From Rhynochetos jubatus (Eukaryota > Chordata > Aves > Eurypygiformes > Rhynochetidae), in the NCBI GenBank assembly GCA_027574665.1, contig CM050649.1, forward strand, positions 66,802,150 through 66,866,149: a stretch of DNA of 64,000 bases, written 5' to 3'. The position numbers and the translations under genes are program-made. Below are positions 36,495 to 50,600 of this stretch, in pieces (the first letter of the stretch is position 1; every line of letters begins with the position of its first letter). A model generated the notes under the pieces. It was not told the origin of the DNA and made no database searches. It saw only the letters and a program-made list of their open reading frames with translations.

Positions 36495-39014
36495 GGCATA
36501 AAATATTGGTGTGGAAACAATCCAGTGTGAAACAGACTATTAGTCTGTGATTGTAGGGAGACCATAAATGTTTCATTCAGTAGGCTCTTAGCACAGAAGT
36601 TTTAGTATCAATAACTTATGTCTTCTTTTTATTCTGTTTTCATTTGCACTGCAATTTTTGGCCAATTTTTCATTATGCTATGGTCGTTTTCTGTGTTGAT
36701 TTGCAACAGCATTGCCTCATTAACAAATTACTGTAAGAGATCGTGTATTCAGAAAGGAGGGGTTTTATCATCCTTTTATAATCTTCCCACTCTTTCTCTT
36801 TCTGCCTATAATCAAAATATTGAGGAAACAGAGTATTAAACTCTCTGTCATTTACAAACTTCACTAATCTACTGGGCTCATGCATGGAAAAGAAATAATT
36901 GAGGAAGGAAAAATAAGCTTCCAAAGTGTTTATCAATACATTATATTAATGCCATCTGTCCCACAGCTATGATGTCAGACATTTCTTTCCTTCTTCATTA
37001 AGGCATAGTTCGTTTACATGAACTGCTGCTTAAGATACTTGCTGGAACACTTAACAGCTTCCTCATTTGTTTGGTAGCTTTATAGGCCTCTTGTGCTGGA
37101 GCAGAGGTACAACAGCTTGCAATGCAGGAAAAGAAAAGATAAAACTACCCCACTGTGCAGATTTAGTCAATTTTCACTGGCTCTCGCACAGAAAACAAAT
37201 TGCAACCCCTCACAAAGAGTTCTCTCTCTGCACTGGCAGCCCTGACAAATGCAGACAAAAATGAGTAAATCAGGCAACTTCACATCAGGAGGAAAAAAAT
37301 GGCTACTGCTCCAACAGCTGCTATCATAATTAAGAACAGATTTCATCACTAAACTCTTGCTGGTTGTGTCTGCAGCAAAACAAATACACAGATGTGGCAC
37401 ATTTGCATACTGAAAAATGTGCGCCATGTAACTGAAACAAATTTGCATTTTCAGCTCTTAAATATTCACTTTTTAATATGAAACAATGGAGGTAGTTTGC
37501 ATGCTAATCCTCTGTCTTTGCTCATCAAACTCATTCAGTCAGTGTATGAAATATAATGCAACACCAATACCTCTTAAGTCCACATTTCAGTCATGCAATC
37601 CAATTCCAAAATTTGTTAGCATGTCCAATAAAATACAGTTTCAAATTGCTTTCTGAACTGTCTTCTAGAACTTCTATTTGTAAATGACACTTTAAAAAAA
37701 AAAGATAAAAAAGGGAAAAATGGGAGAGTGGCTTCTTTTAATCATGACATGAACTAAATTTATTGCTTCTTCATTTATCCACACATTTTAAAAGGTCAGA
37801 CAGCATCATCTAGCAGAGAAAAAACGCAACCCTCTTAAAGTAAAAAGGGTATAGCCTCACGCCCTGTGAAAATAGGGTGGAATTATTAATGCAACAGTGA
37901 CTGAACCCTCACAACTGCAACGTGTCCATCAGAAGTTGCATGTGCTATCTTGAGAGCCTCTCTGGTAACACAAAAAGACCTTCTAGCTTCTCCTCACTCC
38001 AAAGCTACATCTTTCTGAGCTATGGCTATTTCCTAACTAACTAACTTAGCTGGTTTTATGCAAAGTCTCATAACAGTATTCTGGAATTGCTTCTTGTCTG
38101 TAAATCTGTGATAATTAAAGACAGACAATGTGATTATCTAGGTCCATAGACTGTTTGAAGAGCAAATCTTACTGATCTGCTGATAATTTGAAGAACAGTT
38201 TCACCTTAAATGTATTTTAAGCCGTTCAGTCATGGCACTATGCTTTCCCCAGTGAATACATTTCTTCAATTTAAATCCCTCTGCAGAATTAATTTGTTTA
38301 TTTTAAGTATTGTGCAGAACTAGATTATTAAGTTTGAAAACAGCTGTTTTTCAGACAGATGCATGTCTGATCAAAGAAACCTGAAACCAGCCCTTATTGT
38401 AGGCATTCAAACTTCCACGTCCTCTATCCTCCTCTTCTGGTACTCATTTCGGAAGCTGATACGCTGTGTATTACAGACGGCAGGATTTAAAATCTGCACG
38501 TTTCAGTGATATGCACCTTTACATGGAGAGGTTGGGACTTGTAAAGTGTTCCTCTAGATATTTTCATGTGGATGCTTACAAAAGAAGGTCATTGCTTGAG
38601 AACCAGTTTCTAGACAGTGGACACCTTTATAAGGCAGGCAATTAATGCTACCACATCATCAGTGCTATTTCACAGAAGTATATAACTCTCTGCAAATGGT
38701 AAATGTCAAGATTTTAACGGCAAACCAGTGTGCAAAGAATTCAAATGAAATCTCCATGAATAATGAGGGGGCTGCACAGCCAAGAAAGCAGATTGGTGCT
38801 GATGATATGTACACTCTTCCCATGTACCGGTTGTTGGTGTTTCGCAGTCAGGGTCGCCAGGTACTACAAGATATGGGTGCCTCTACCACTCTCACCCAGT
38901 GTGGCAACCCTGACATGGTTTGTGCAGCCTCAATCTAGCAGTTGACCGCTTTCTATTGCTGTGGAAATAGAGAGCTGGCCATGTCCTCCAGAGGCAGTGG
39001 GACAGACCCACAGG
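36495..39014. other. AFF3 intronic sequence, no recognised feature
   Basis: This is AT-rich unassigned DNA. No repeat family or exon was recognised. Confidence 0.45.
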
Positions 39015-39085
39015 AAGGTAACAGTACCAGAAATGGAGCCCAGGTCTCCTGAATCCAACCAGTGCTGCAACTCAGTGTTCTCTTG
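39015..39085 (-). repeat. Possible MIR-type tRNA-derived SINE scrap
   Basis: CCAGAAATGGAGCCCAGGTC followed by TCCTGAATCCAACCAGTGCT resembles the reverse complement of the MIR core (gagtcaggagacctgggtt). It is short and diverged, so only a possible assignment. Confidence 0.35.
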
Positions 39086-42000
39086 CACAGGGCAACACTG
39101 GTCCTGCACCAGCCGACGCTCTTCTTTCTTGTTCTACCTGTCTGTTCAGCAAGCGACAGAGACCTGTCACACCGCCCGCGTAACATTTCGCTTGAAGACA
39201 TCTATAATGTCAGTATTGGTGTGCAGCGTACTAGACCTTGTGTGGAGATAATCAGTCACTTAAAATAAGTGTGCCTCAGAGTTGATGCACAGGTGCACCA
39301 GCAGGTCATCCTGTACGTGTAAGATTGCATGCGTAGAAAAAGGAGGCCAAATTAGGATTTCTGCAGTCAAGGTTGAATCTGTTCAACAAGCAAAACTCTT
39401 CAGCATTTTAGAATGAGCTCTGTGCTTGAACCATAAAATACCTTTGCAATTAAACTTGTTGGCCTGATGCCTTGAAAAACAGTTTTCCTGATCTGCACAT
39501 AACTTTATTATTTGTTCTTTCATAACAATATTTTCATCTTGAATAATGGCTCTTAAAAGCTGGTTCTTAAAAGGAAAAGGGTACAGAAAACTTTAGATAT
39601 GGTGAAGGGTCTTTCCCACCTTAATGACAATCAACACGTAACAATACACAGGTAACTCTAGGATTTTAGGGAGTAAACGATATCCGAAGGATCTCCCAAT
39701 ACTAATCCACTATGGTTTTGCCTATGTCATAGCTGCGGATGTGCAGTGCAAGTGACATGGGAGAAACAGCAAGAAGATCATTTTTGTGTACATCTGGATT
39801 CTGTTTTGGTTATCAAGTTCTCATTCCTGTTGGTCTGGCAGATGTTGTGTGTACATCTTTAAGCTGAGTTTGCAGAGTTTTCTAAGGGAACTCAGGGTCA
39901 TGGCGGTTTTGGGTTTGCTTTGGGGTTTTTTGTTGTTTTTTTTTCATCTAGTCTGTGGTCCACTTTATCATAAAGGTAATATCAGTCAACTGTTGAAGCC
40001 TTTTGCAGTTGTTCTTTTCTTTATTGTTTTCTTTTTGTAGGCAGTAAAGAAAAGATAAAGAAGTAGCAAACAATCAGAAATTGTATCAAAGGCTATATAA
40101 CTGGTGAATTTGCTTTCCTTTATGTATTTAAGATTACTAATTGCTTAGCAACCAGTAAAGTAATCTCTGCAAAGCTATCTCCCCACAGGACTTCAGTACA
40201 GCTATTTTCTGTTATATTAGAGCAAAGAGGACTCAGGAAAAATTGGTGGGTTGGTTTTAATGTCAGAAATTAGATAACAGCTCAGCTCCAGGACACTTGT
40301 ATGAGTATTCCTTGGTGCATGCTGCATCAGCCGCAGTCAGGGAATCGTTTGCTTTTGAAGGACACAATCTTTGGGAGTTGGGATATGTACAGTCTAGATA
40401 CATCATTCCAATGCTGTTTGCATGAAAGTCAATGAAAGCTTAGTTCAAATGTAGTTTTACTCAACTTACTTATAAACTAAAATCCTCGTGTTTTTAAAAA
40501 TGTGAATATCTCTAAACTGTTCATCAGTGCCAAGTTTGTTTTGTCTGCATGCAAAGAATTAAAGACCAAGGTGGAGGTATGGGCTAGTCAAATCTGGGCA
40601 TTTTTGTCAAGCCTCATAATTTATATGCATTTTGAAATCTGCAAAAAATATTTGATTGCAAGTCACTGGGTCGGAGGTAGCCTTCAGTTGCCAGGTATTG
40701 TTGTTATAATGGAAAAATGGTAGCATTAGTTTAATGTATTATAATAGCACAGGGTAATGATCCTTAGCTCAGTAGTACTGAAACACCTTGACAACAGCAG
40801 TTGAAGTCAATGGAAGCATTGCAAGTGCATATAAATGTGCAGTCTGCAGACCATTAGACATAATTTCATCAGATCTTTATTGGAATAAAAATTGCACTTA
40901 AGCTTCTGTTGTTGTGTTGGCAATTTAGAAATGCTGTATCTGTGTACATGAATTTTACAAATACCCTCTGTTAAGCCAGAGATTAAACTACTGTTAGGGT
41001 GCATGGACACTGGGAACTTATTTGGGTGACTGCCTTGCATCTAATGACAGATCAGCAGGTAAAGAGGTAAAACTCCGGTGTTGGTGGCATGAGGCAAATT
41101 TATACCTGCAGAGGTCTTGGTCCATTGTTATGTACAAATGCAACATGCATACATTTTGAGCTAGTTTAGATACTGTCTTTTCAATCTCAGCACTGCCACA
41201 CGAACAGAGACATTTATACGAAGCTGACTCCCCTTGAACAATTCCACATGTCTCATTAGGGGAGAAATGAGGTCTACATGCACACAGCACCCTTTCAAAC
41301 CATGCTTCTAAGCGTACACTACATCCTTACCCACGTACTCTGTGTTTTTACACAAGGCTTAAAACCAGATACAGCCCTGCTAAGAAAAATTCCAGAGTCC
41401 CCGAGCTGGTCACATACTAGTTTACCTCTCCCTCAACTACACAGGAAGCGCTGCAGCCAGCTTGATAACAGAAGAGGTGGCAGATGTCCCTGGGAATTCC
41501 CAGCTGGGCACCAGGATGCATCTCAACTTGTCTCTGAGAGCGGGCAGTGACTGCTGCCCGACTTTGCTCAGCCTTCCCCGCCACAGAAACCAGAGTATGT
41601 GGTTGTGGGCTGATGTAGCCCCAGACCCAGCTCTTGGCTGCCAGAACCAACACAAGCTCTGAGGCTTGTCATCCCTTTCCTGGTGTTTTGTTGGAAATGT
41701 TTGTTTTACTGGAAATAAAACAAGCCAGAGAAAATTCAAGTAACTTACTATTTTTCTGAAGATTAAGGGGAAATAATGGCTGCTGATTTTACTAGCTGAC
41801 TTCTCTGAGAGGCAGCAAAGAGAACACTGTCCTAAAAAGTCTTAACAAAAAAAATACAGCTTCAAAGAAAACATTCTTAACAAAATGCTTACATTACCAA
41901 AAGCCAAGAAGGCAAAGGAAATTCCTCTAGAAAATAGCCTCATGCCAATGTCAGAAGTCATTACAAGCCAGGAATAAAAAAAAAAAAAAGAGGAGAAAGT

Positions 42001-43631
42001 AAAAGGAAAAGGCTTAGCTTTGTGTGGTCTCTGGAGGATGGAGAAGATAATTGTCAGCACCTTTATCATCTGGACACAACTATTTCAACTATGCAAAAAA
42101 GAGAGGGCTCAGTGACCCCAGACTGAATCTAGCACAAGGCCATCATGCATGTCCCCATTACTCCATGGAACTACTTTCCATTTTTATCTTTCAGTAACAC
42201 ACTTGGGATTTTTAACACCTTGTGCCTTGAATCTCAGCCAAGCGATGCCAGCAGTCAGGAGTCACCGCAGCCTGCATGGCAATGGCACCTGCAGCACTGC
42301 CAGCCTCTGCCGACTCACTGTAGGAAGTGAACAATTATAATTTCCAAGCCTGATGTTAGCTCTGAAACAATTACATGCTCTGTGCAATGGGTAAATTTTA
42401 TTTAAGGGGGGGAAAATAAACCCACACTGCATCTCATCCCGGTCGATCTTGCTAAAGTCAAAATAAATCCACCAGGAAAGGGTTGTCCAAGCTCCTGAGA
42501 AGGCTGCAGAATACTACTGCAATTCTCTTGTCACGTATATGAGGAGAAAAACAACTGAATGCTGTCACAGGACTGCCAGCTCCATGCCCAGAAAGTCAAA
42601 AGTAGGCTTGATTACATAGGGAGGCATCAGTTTGTTCTCACATTCACAGTATGTTATACCAGTGGGGAAAAAAATGGCAATTAGCGTGAGCTCCACATCA
42701 TTTGGTTTAGCGCAGCTTACTCAACACAAATGCCTTCATTTATTTCCTCCCCCTGTAAGGCCTCTAGCTCACACTGGTGGTTCCCCTCCTGTCTTATTCG
42801 GCACAGCTGCTGTATGTCTTTCCACCCATCTCACACATGTGCCCGAGCAATCCATGTGGATTCTTTCAGCATCCTGCCCTTCTCTGGGACAGAAGTGTCC
42901 TTTCAGGTCCAAAGAGTGTCCTTCAGTATCGTTAAAGGGAATGCAGTGAGTCTTAACTATCTTCTGCCCCTTTGGAGCCCTTCTGTTGCTCAGCCTTCTT
43001 CAGCAAGCAGAGTACCAGGCAAACGTCTCCCATAACAGATGGGCTGCACTTTCAGCTCCACCTTCTCCATCCTCTCCTCCTCGTCTCACTCTTTCTCCCA
43101 GGTGTGGCCTTTGCTCACCCTATTAAGACTTTCTCCTCCCAAACACAATCTATGTTTTTCCATTTGGGTACTCCTCTCAGCATTGTCCCTATCTCCTTTC
43201 TCCAGGTGCGATAGGTTAATTTAGTTTCTGGTTCCTGTTAACCTTTCCTTGCCTTTCCAGGGCTGATAGGCTCTATCACAGGATACCTCTCACTGTGTGC
43301 TTGTACAGCACCTTGCATAATGAATCCTGACCTCCAGCTTTCTCAAAAACATTATCAGGAATTTAAGCTTCTTGTCAAACGCAACAGAAAACCATCTGGC
43401 TGTACGTCTGTTGAAGAATACATGGGAAAGGAAAAATACTTGGAGCTGACCTGTCCTCACCATCCTGCAGCTTCCCTCTATCCTGTGCATTTAACCCACA
43501 GTTACAGTCAGGCACCTCAAAATCCTACCTGAATCAACACAGTCTAATTTTTAATCTGAGCATATCACGGTTTCATCAATAATATTTTGTGTGTGACTAC
43601 TACTTGTTATTTAATCTGTGAAATACAGTTT
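39086..43631. other. AFF3 intronic sequence, no recognised feature
   Basis: Unassigned. A G/T-rich tract lies near 39908-39945, an A13 run near 41978-41990, and pyrimidine-rich segments fall between 42730 and 43200. Overlapping open frames there reflect composition, not genes. Confidence 0.4.
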
Positions 43632-43656
43632 GGGGGTGGGGAGGGGTGGGGGGTGG
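43632..43656 (+). other. G-quadruplex-type motif
   Basis: Four guanine runs (G5, G4, G4, G6) are separated by single bases T, A, T, followed by TGG. This fits the G3+N1-7 pattern with the shortest possible loops. It lies on the template strand for AFF3 transcription. Folding in cells is inferred. Confidence 0.75.
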
Positions 43657-46600
43657 AATATCCAGCCTATAAAACCTGTTGGTGTAAAGATAAGCACTTT
43701 ATTTAATATCCAATTAAATGTGGTCACCGGAGAAATCACAGCTTATGCAACTTTATCAGAAAAAGATTAATCTATTTCAGGCTTAACCCAAAATGTCATA
43801 AAAGAACTCATGAATTTAGATAGGAATCCACTTATTATCCAAAGACATTTTCCTATTGAGTAAGAACAGCCTAAATTGCTGCCTATATTTATACTTGGTT
43901 CAATCAAATTTCTGTACTCAGTAGCTGTCATTGATTTTTAGGACAATTATCAAACAAAAATGATGAACAAACTGAAGGAACATTATAGAGTCTTTTTCAA
44001 CTCCACAGTGATCATTAGAAAATGCAGAGCCTGCTCATTGATAATGGTTTAACAGCTCACAGGGTGACATCATCACGTTTAAAAGATAGTCACACCTGGA
44101 AGGCAGAAGATTTTTTTTTAATAGCATTACAATTTGCCATTTTGAAGTTAATTGTATTTTGCTTGGTGTCTCAAACCACACAGGCTGCACTGAAGTTACT
44201 TTGTTCCTATTACGTGATCATGCCCAAATCCATGATTTTCAAATAAGGAGCCAAATAGTTGAATTTATTTATTTAAATTAAGCAGACTTTCTTGCCTGTC
44301 TAGAAACTGATACTCTTCAGTTCATTAGCTGAATTTCCCACAGGGTCTGCAAGGCACTTTTCATTTCTATACTGTTTGATTTATCTAGTTGATTTATTAA
44401 AACAACAAAAAAAAAGTATTCTCTATTAAAATTATTGAATAATAACTACTTGGTTTCCTCTTTCCGCGTGAATTATTGTATTTAAAAGGATGTGCATTTC
44501 ACACTTACAGATAGTTCTGTAAATTACATACAGAAAACTTGTTTTTTAAAAACAAGTGCATAGGTATGTCTGTAGAAGCAACAGCAGAGCAGCAGATAGC
44601 TGTTAGGACGCAGCACTTTTGATTTCTGCCTGCAGGGTCAACCTAAGGCAAAGGTTCCAAGTGCAATGACGAAAAATCAGTATTAAGCAGCGATGTTTAA
44701 TGGCCTACTTAAAATGAGTTTAGTGATCCAGCCCCATTTCACTGAGCGCAGGAATACCTATCTATAGTCAGTGCATAAAAGGCATCATTTAAATAAGCTA
44801 CAAGTGTATAACTCACACCTGATTACAGCACATTTGCTGAACTATATCTCCCCCTCTACACCATAAATTATTTTGCGGAGCTCTACAAATATGGAGCTCA
44901 TTTGCAAAGTTTGGCATGGATGTTGATTTAGTACAAATGGTGCAAAAAAATTTGGAAGATCATTTGTGTGGAAAGCACCTTCCTGTCACTGAATGAGAAA
45001 CCTAAGCTTTGAGGAAGAGGTAGTGGATGTCTATTAGTAGACCAGCCGATGTTCTGAATACATGAAAATGCAGCCTGAGGAAAAGAGCTGCTTTACTTTG
45101 AGAGTCAGGTGCATAGACAAGAGGATGGGAGCATGAAATGTGATCCAGTCCATTTCAAGATAAAAAAATTAGGCCTGCATTTGGGTCTATTTTCGGGCAG
45201 ATGGGAACTCAGTCTGGGCACTGCACCCACGTGACTGGAGAGGGGATTGCCCCCATGCCGGTGTCGCCATCCCCACTGGCCCCCCAATGCCAGCAGCAGC
45301 TCCCAGAGGTTCAGACCCATGTTCCAGCTTCTGCCTGGCCATGGGGCTGGCCTGCAGGGAGCTGCCAGCCCTTCGTGCCTGAGCTCCCTGAGCTACAAAG
45401 GCTTTGCTCAGCAGAGCTCTGCCATGAAGTGGCAGCAGCAGGATTTGCTCCTCAGTGAACCTTCAAAGATTTGTAGCAGGCACTTTTTAGTTGAACTTCC
45501 TCTGTGTCAGCTCTTCATCCCGTGCTCTTTATATAGCAGCAATTAGCATATCTGAGAAATCCCCATTCGGCGTGTTTTATGGTCTCCTCTCTGTGTATTG
45601 AGATAGTTCTGTAAGTTATGTGCAGGGATATGCCATAATTCCTAATGTACAACTGTCAGGAAATCACTCACATAGATTTATTCACTGAAGAGTTGGTGAG
45701 GAAACTGATTCTGAACAGGGAGCTAGAAACTTTAATTACAAGAGAGAAAAAATTACTCAAGCACCTCAGACTGGTCAAGAAGCTTCTTTGATGCTCTAAA
45801 GAGATGTCCTGAAGTTAATAGATTAATGCAGCATAGCATTTCTGAATTCAAATGCTGCCTTCTGCCTCTGATCGTTATTCTGTGTTACTATTGCTGACTT
45901 CCTTCAGAGTAATAACGATGTCAAAAAACAACCACAAGTATTACATCTCTGTTTCTGGAACAAAACAAAGAATGATTGAAAGAAAAAGACCATCTTCCCT
46001 CAAGCAATATCTTCTTGACCAAAGGAAGTTCATACAACATAGAAAAGAAATATTCATCCCTGTCAAACCCCGATCTTGCTACTGCTGAATGCAATGGCAA
46101 AGCTCCTATTAATATCAAGTGGAGCATGAGCAGTGAATAACTCAGATGGAAGTGGTAAACCATAAGTGACATAATCATTCAGGAACTGTCTCTGTCTCAA
46201 GTGGCCTAAACGGTAGGAAGAAATACAGTGAGAAACATGAATTCAGAGTTTAGCAAGATGCCTTTACTTCTGCTTCTGTGTAACTTCCATTTCCAGTGCA
46301 AAGGTTATGGAAGAGTTCCATGCACCGCTCTGCTATGTCGCGAGCTGTAGCACAAATACCCAAGCAGAGAGTTGGGGCTCTCTTCAGCTTTGCTTTCTGC
46401 TTTGACACCAGTTCACCCTGGCTATGCTTATGTGGGGCCCATGGCCAGCCACAAGCGTGCCCAGCCTTGGTCTGGAGACAGGGTAAGGTGAGACATTCTC
46501 TGCCCCAGCCTCCCACATAATTTTCCAGCTGGTCCCTCAGCCTGGACCACCGTCAAACGCAGCCAAGGGGAGCACACCTGGTCTGCGGCTTAGCTGCTGG

Positions 46601-47050
46601 TGGCACCATCAGGAAGGGTGTCCCCACCTGCCTGCAACTTGTCTGACTCCTCTGTAAACAGGTTTAATATCTTCTTTCCAGAGTTGCCATTAATGCTTAT
46701 GAAGAGCTTTGAAACTCCTGAATGGAAGAGATTACGGTAGTAAAAGACACAGCGGTTGTGGTTTATTGATGAGAATCCAAACAGGTATGATCGGAAGCTA
46801 TAAACCCTCTGAGTGGGGGAAAACAAAACAAAACAAAAAGACCTCCTGTATTTCAGAAGATATCAGCTCTGTGCGGAGGCTGATCACAGACATTTGGTAC
46901 CTCCTATGTGAGTGTGAGGTTTCGTCTCTTCCACCTCCCACAGAAGTTATGTCTGCACCCAAGCCCAGCTTTGTGCATATTGCCATGCCGCTTATGGAGG
47001 AAGATGGTAATACATTTTCCTCCCAAGACAGTGCTATCACATCTGTGAAG
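43657..47050. other. AFF3 intronic sequence with a GC-rich block
   Basis: About 45200-45460 is markedly GC-rich relative to its flanks and open on the plus strand in two frames, but shows no protein-family signature. The near-palindrome ACTTGTTTTTTAAAAACAAG is at about 44538-44557. Nothing else is recognised. Confidence 0.4.
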
Positions 47051-47662
47051 AAGGTGATGGTCACTGTCTAAACTTTTGTCCTCATGGAAGAGGACAAGAT
47101 TCTTTAGAAATAACAACAACTGTACAGTTCAATTTTTGATCAAGGTTGTTCTCTCGGGACATTGGTCGATTCCCATCTGAGAGCAGGAACTACACAGGAA
47201 AAATGCACCAAAAGGCTTCCTCATGCGAACAAACACACTGCAGCAAAAAACTAAAGTTTTGGGGCCTGCTCACACATTCCTAAACTACTGCAAGATGTTT
47301 CACTCAAACTTTATCATAAATTTTGTCTGTTGGTTGTGGTGTTTTCAAACTGTCCATCTCACATTGCACTTTATCTTCCAACTCCCATGAGGACAAAATT
47401 TTAGACTGGGACTAAACTCACCTTTTCTCAAAAGGAGAGTGGGTTTCTCAAAGCATAATCTCATTTTTTTTACTTTAGGCTCTCACATAATTCCTCCTTT
47501 CTCAGACTCCTCCACTCTTATGGAGCCCAGCTCATTCTTACATTCTCTCTCTCTCTCTCTCTCTCTAACTTGTAATACATGCTAAACGTTTACGATTTGG
47601 TGCAAGAAAGACATTCATTATCAGCTTATGGTATTTTTCAAACTGTCCATCTCATATTGCAC
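47051..47662. repeat. Cluster of inverted and direct repeats of unknown family
   Basis: The 40-bp segment 47051-47090 and the segment 47382-47424 are reverse complements at roughly 80% by eye (shared CATGAGGACAAAA core). The 28-bp segment 47342-47369 is repeated directly at 47635-47662 with one mismatch (TTTTCAAACTGTCCATCTCA core). A (TC)n microsatellite lies between them. The arrangement suggests one diverged, rearranged repeat family, which I cannot name. Confidence 0.6.
47543..47566. repeat. (TC)n microsatellite
   Basis: An uninterrupted TC dinucleotide run of about twelve units, likely length-polymorphic. Confidence 0.95.
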
Positions 47663-50600
47663 CTGGTCCTCCATCCTACACCTTTTTTCTAGACAGTGTA
47701 TTTCAGTGCTGGACTGGTACTTCCATGAAATCAGAAATGAACCATCGAATACATTTGCTTGCATAAGATGTCCCTGAGATTGTGAGTAACACTGGAGAAG
47801 GTCTCTTAGAAAATGTTGCATAACTGCCAAATCATGCCCATTCTATGCACTTTGTATTGATATTGGTTTTGACAGCGTTTGTAATCAATAATTTCACAGC
47901 TCTCTTCCCCTTTTCTACTTCAGGTCTAGAAGTTGTAGCAGTCATATAAAGCTGTACCTGCCTCAGGATGCAGTTGTACAACTAGCTTTAAATAAATGCA
48001 AAATTTGATTAATAATAGGTTACACTGCTGGTGTTTGAATACTAATAATCTCTAGCATGTGCAAGAAAAAAGCCCATCATCTTCAGCATCTCATTTCAAA
48101 ATAGTTACAAAGCAGAGAGAGTGTTTTAAATCCCATCTCTCCTTAAACATGTGCAAGTGATAAGAGTTAACCAGAAATACCCTTGGTTTTCCTCTCTTTC
48201 TAGCTACACAAGCTTCGCTTACAGCCATCAGCAGTAAATGCAGAGGAATACGAATAGCAATTTTTGGTTCTGAGAGAAAATGCTGGATCCCAGTATTCTC
48301 AACCCTGTGGCTCACTGACCTAAACGCTGTTTGTGTATTTATCTTCTGGATAAAATGTTGGGTAAAACCTCACACCGAGCCCCACCGCTCAGAGAAATGT
48401 GCTGGTGGGGAGGGAAGAGAGTGGGGCATGTATGAAGGAATCTGGGAAAGGAAATGCTTATCCTACGCCGTGTAAGAAGCAACCTCAGCCGTTCTGGCAT
48501 GCTGGTTTTAACTCATGAAGTAAAAAAAGGTACCGTATTTCAGAACACGCAATTGTTATATATAAAATACAATTAAGAGATTTGGAACTACATGAATATG
48601 TAATGTACACATTTCTTTACAGATGCATCTTTCTCCAGACAGGCTGGTGCCTGCTTTAATTTGGAAGCTATCCATTTTCATACAAAGTTAACCAAGAGTG
48701 ACAGGAAGTCAGACGCCTACGTTATTTATCTTTTCTGAACTTAAAAAAAAAAAAAAAAAGAGCCTTCTGTTAATTACTTTTCTAGGAAGCTATTTTGTGG
48801 TACCACAGGGATAGATCTTCCGTATTCAGAAGTGCTACAGAAATGACAACTTTACGGCGTGCAGGGTGCATAAAGTATGTTACAAGCAGATATTTAAGGG
48901 TATATTTGTCTTCATTTATTGTAAGTGAATATGTGACCAACAATAAAGAATTTAACTGCTTCTGGCCTTGTTGGATGCATTTACAACCATTACTAGAGGT
49001 CTGACCTCTTTAACCTTACACATCAAGTGGCACGTATACATTATTTATTTAGCTGGAATTAACAGTGAGCTGTGAAGCTCACTGTATTTTCCTTTGATTC
49101 TCTTGCTCACCAGTCATAACTGACCCCCGTCAGTACATTCGGTGGTGACAGTTTCATGTCACTCTGATTCATGAAAGACTGGGGAAACTACAGAACAAAG
49201 CAGTAAAACATTTTTCAGGGGTATTTAAAAAAATAATTCCTAAACCACATTTACATCCTACATGATCCCTTGTAGACTGCTGTGAAGACAAAGAGTAGGC
49301 AGAAATACCCTACCCTGCTACAATTGTTGGAAAGGAGAATGGGAGTTGTCATTAATAAGTGCTGTGCAGGAGGAAGGAGGGCTTGGAGTCCACACCTGAC
49401 TGCACACTGATACAACGCTCTAGTGTTGTACAACGTCAAGTCTGAGAAGCAGAGTATGTCTAGGTGTTTCACTGGTAATGGGAAATCCACAGCAAGCCCA
49501 CCCTTGCTCCCTTTCCGTACCCTAACCCTTTCTAAGCACTCCTTTATTTAAGGAACCACAAAGCAGACGGGGAGGAGATGCTCAGCTGAAACTTAGCTCT
49601 GAGGACAGCTTCCTGAGCGCAGCCCCTGCAGCCACATCCAGAAAAGGACCCATTTCTCCAGCTGCTGAATACCCTTACTGGCCTGGGAGCAATCTATGTT
49701 AATGGGGCCAAAGGTGGAAAAGGGATAGCAATGCCACATATCTTCTGAGACACATTTCACAAAGGAGGGCTATTAGACTACTTTGTTTCTGTTAGGGAGG
49801 ACTTTTATTACATCCAGTTATCATCATCATAAGCACTGGAATGGATTCCAAAAAATCAGACAAAATAGGCAATTAAAAACTGGTTTTGTAGTTCTAAAAT
49901 GTTATTTCCTTCATCAGTAACTTTAGTGCTTACCAAAAGGAACTAAAGAAGCAATTATGCAGGGTTGTGGACATTTTAATGCATGCACTTTTGTATCAGC
50001 TCCAGAGCTGATTCATAAACCAACACATCCATTCTACTGAGGGGGAAAAAGAAGTGAAAGGAATACACTTTTCTCACTGTGAACCATATTCTTAAACTGA
50101 GCTCCCCTTATCCCAAAAGTGGTTTCTTTTCCAACTCTTGAAAAGATGGAAAGACCAGTTTTATCAAAGGGAGACCACAATGAACAAAACATTTTTTCAA
50201 TAATTGGAAAAAACCAACCTTTGGGAAAACTTGCAAAAAGGCAGGTGCATACATTAAGAAATCCCCTTAACAATCGTAAGTTTACATCCCACTTCAAGAG
50301 ATTTTTCTCTGATGACAGTTGTCCTACCAGTGAAAAACAATGAGGAACAACAAGTGATTCACCATAGCAACAAATGCATAGCACATACCACATGGTAATC
50401 ATTCCATGTAGAAAACTTTAGGGTCTATGTAAATAAATTCTTTATTTTCATAAGTTTAGCTAGTGCTTTCCCAGGAAAATATTTTGATATTTAATTCAAA
50501 AGGGAAAAGAAACTTGTTTCACTGAGGGTAAAACAGTAAAACTAGGGAGCTCTAAAAGTCAAGTAAAGGTGTCTAAACAGTATTTTCCTTCTACAAAAGC

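Noticed and set aside
41417..41739. Overlapping open frames on both strands near 41.5 kb
   Set aside because: There is no domain, the frames overlap on opposite strands, and codon use follows local composition.
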